This document shows, one piece after another, positions 63,064 to 64,000 of a stretch of DNA of 64,000 nucleotides. Numbering within the stretch: the first letter of the stretch is position 1; each line of letters opens with the position of its first letter. Under the pieces are notes generated by a model. That model was given only the letters and a program-made list of their open reading frames with translations. It made no database searches and was not told the DNA's origin. This DNA is from Notolepis coatsorum (lineage: Eukaryota; Chordata; Actinopteri; Aulopiformes; Paralepididae), in the NCBI GenBank assembly GCA_963971535.1, contig OZ020591.1, positions 22,501 through 86,500 of the forward strand. Direction: 5' to 3'. The position numbers were made by a program, and so were the translations under genes.

Positions 63064-63820
63064 TCACTGTCGCTCGCGGCAGGTCAGGATAGTCTGATTG
63101 AAACGAATACATTTGAATCATTTTCGCAATCACGCTCGCTCGTGAGGAAGGGGTGTAAGACATTGATTGGTTCACTCTATCCTAAATAAAATGGATTGTG
63201 CTTTGTACTGTAGGCCTACAGCTTAAATTAACATGCAGGGAAAGCCTAAACTGATACCCAGTATGTTGTTGCATAAGGCAGTGGTTCTCAAACATTTCAT
63301 GTCAAGGACCCCCCAAATTGACAATTAGCCCACAGACCCCCATTTGAAAAGATGTGCCATGGACCCCCATAAGACAATATTTGTACGGCTCTAGCAGTGA
63401 TTCTCAACCATTTTAATTCCAAGGGCACCCATTTAATGGCATTTCTATCTTTGGGACCCCAATTTATATTGTAAAATCATTGTTAATTTAACTCTTGACG
63501 GTGTACAATGGACGTTGGGGTCCATTTGTACACCGTCCGAGTTACAGACCAATAAGGGTCCATTTGGTTCCTAACTATCAAGGCGGACGCCATTTTGAGA
63601 ACCAACGGCACGCTGTGCAAAATGTTTCACTCACCACACTCCAAAAAAGTTGTGAAGGTCAATTGGCCCTCAAAACAGATGCATTTCTGCTGGTCAATGT
63701 GTTTAACACGTACAGCCTGCATCTGATGGCAAATAAATAATAACAGTTACTAAGATGATATAGGGCACAACAACTCATGCATTATGAGGAGTGTTACAAT
63801 TAGAAAATATTACAAAAGCA
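63064..63820. other. Unassigned flank with MITE-end-like strings
   Basis: CAGTGGTTCTCAAACATTTC at about 63283 and CAGTGATTCTCAACCATTTT at about 63396 resemble hAT MITE ends seen widely in fish. No closing end was matched, and no gene was recognised. Confidence 0.35.
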
Positions 63821-63826
63821 CCATCT

Positions 63827-63955
63827 ACAGTAAATTTCGCTGAGTACATTTTACTCAAACTGAGTACATTTTACTCAAACTGAGTAAAACTTTACTCACG
63901 TCTTGGGCTCAAATTGACTCAGTTTGAGTAAAATGTACTTTGTGAAATTTACTGT
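63827..63955. mobile_element. Small foldback element
   Basis: ACAGTAAATTTC...AGTACATTTTACTCAAACTG at the left is mirrored by CAGTTTGAGTAAAATGTACT...GAAATTTACTGT at the right, leaving a short loop. The left arm carries a doubled GAGTACATTTTACTCAAACT. No coding capacity. Confidence 0.8.
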
Positions 63956-64000
63956 GAGGCTATCTAGTTCCACAAGTTTCCATTATATTATACATGGAGG

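Overview
The window looks like a piece of a teleost fish genome made almost entirely of transposable elements. The reasons are L2/CR1-type LINEs with fish-typical 3' tails, tRNA-derived short repeats, a BEL/Pao LTR retrotransposon, many short hAT-like elements with 8-bp target duplications, GT-AG introns, and long CA, CT and TTA microsatellites. No ordinary single-copy host gene was recognised. The species cannot be named from the sequence.

Layout. 1-2769 is unassigned. 2770-8095 holds a BEL/Pao gag relic, a tRNA-like SINE, a nearly full-length minus-strand LINE (3766-7230) and an L2 fragment. 8173-13835 is a 57-bp tandem array followed by a roughly 30-bp minisatellite. The minisatellite has been split by four insertions: an L2 fragment, a hAT-like MITE with a second hAT inside it, another copy of the same MITE, and a probable solo LTR. 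13836-19690 is a run of plus- and minus-strand LINE relics. 19965-21377 is a two-exon gene model with a possible BEN domain. 22130-22748 is a 619-bp near-perfect palindrome flanked by TTAA. 22983-24146 is another LINE. 24552-36900 is a BEL/Pao element with a 5-bp target duplication and 1332-bp LTRs, carrying two later DNA-transposon insertions. 37205-40890 has assorted fragments, including a THAP/DDE transposase relic.

The most remarkable part is 40892-63063. A minus-strand element (called D here) appears to carry two genes. The first is a multi-exon protein of the fish family often auto-named SAMD3-like, whose nine certain exons join in frame with canonical splice sites. The second is a C2H2 zinc-finger transposase of the TNP2/EnSpm-like type. 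D's transposase is cut by element A (42656-56513), which has 18-bp terminal inverted repeats and an ATTT target duplication. A is cut by a TTAA-flanked, piggyBac-like element C (48398-56332). C is cut by element B (49085-56064), which is a second, younger copy of A's family with an ATAT target duplication. B carries a seven-exon, 707-codon open gene of the DUF7869 type, with a motif resembling part of a DDE/RNase H-fold transposase. A has lost the last three exons of the same gene and has a frameshift. Two independent copies of a DUF7869 gene sit inside matching inverted repeats and 4-bp target duplications. That argues the DUF7869 protein is the transposase of a cut-and-paste DNA transposon, and this is the main candidate for an undescribed system in the window.

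Introns of D's first gene have taken several hAT-like MITEs, a hairpin and another inverted-repeat insertion, yet every splice site and the reading frame survive. All family names rest on motif recognition by eye; percent identities and phylogenetic placement were not computed.
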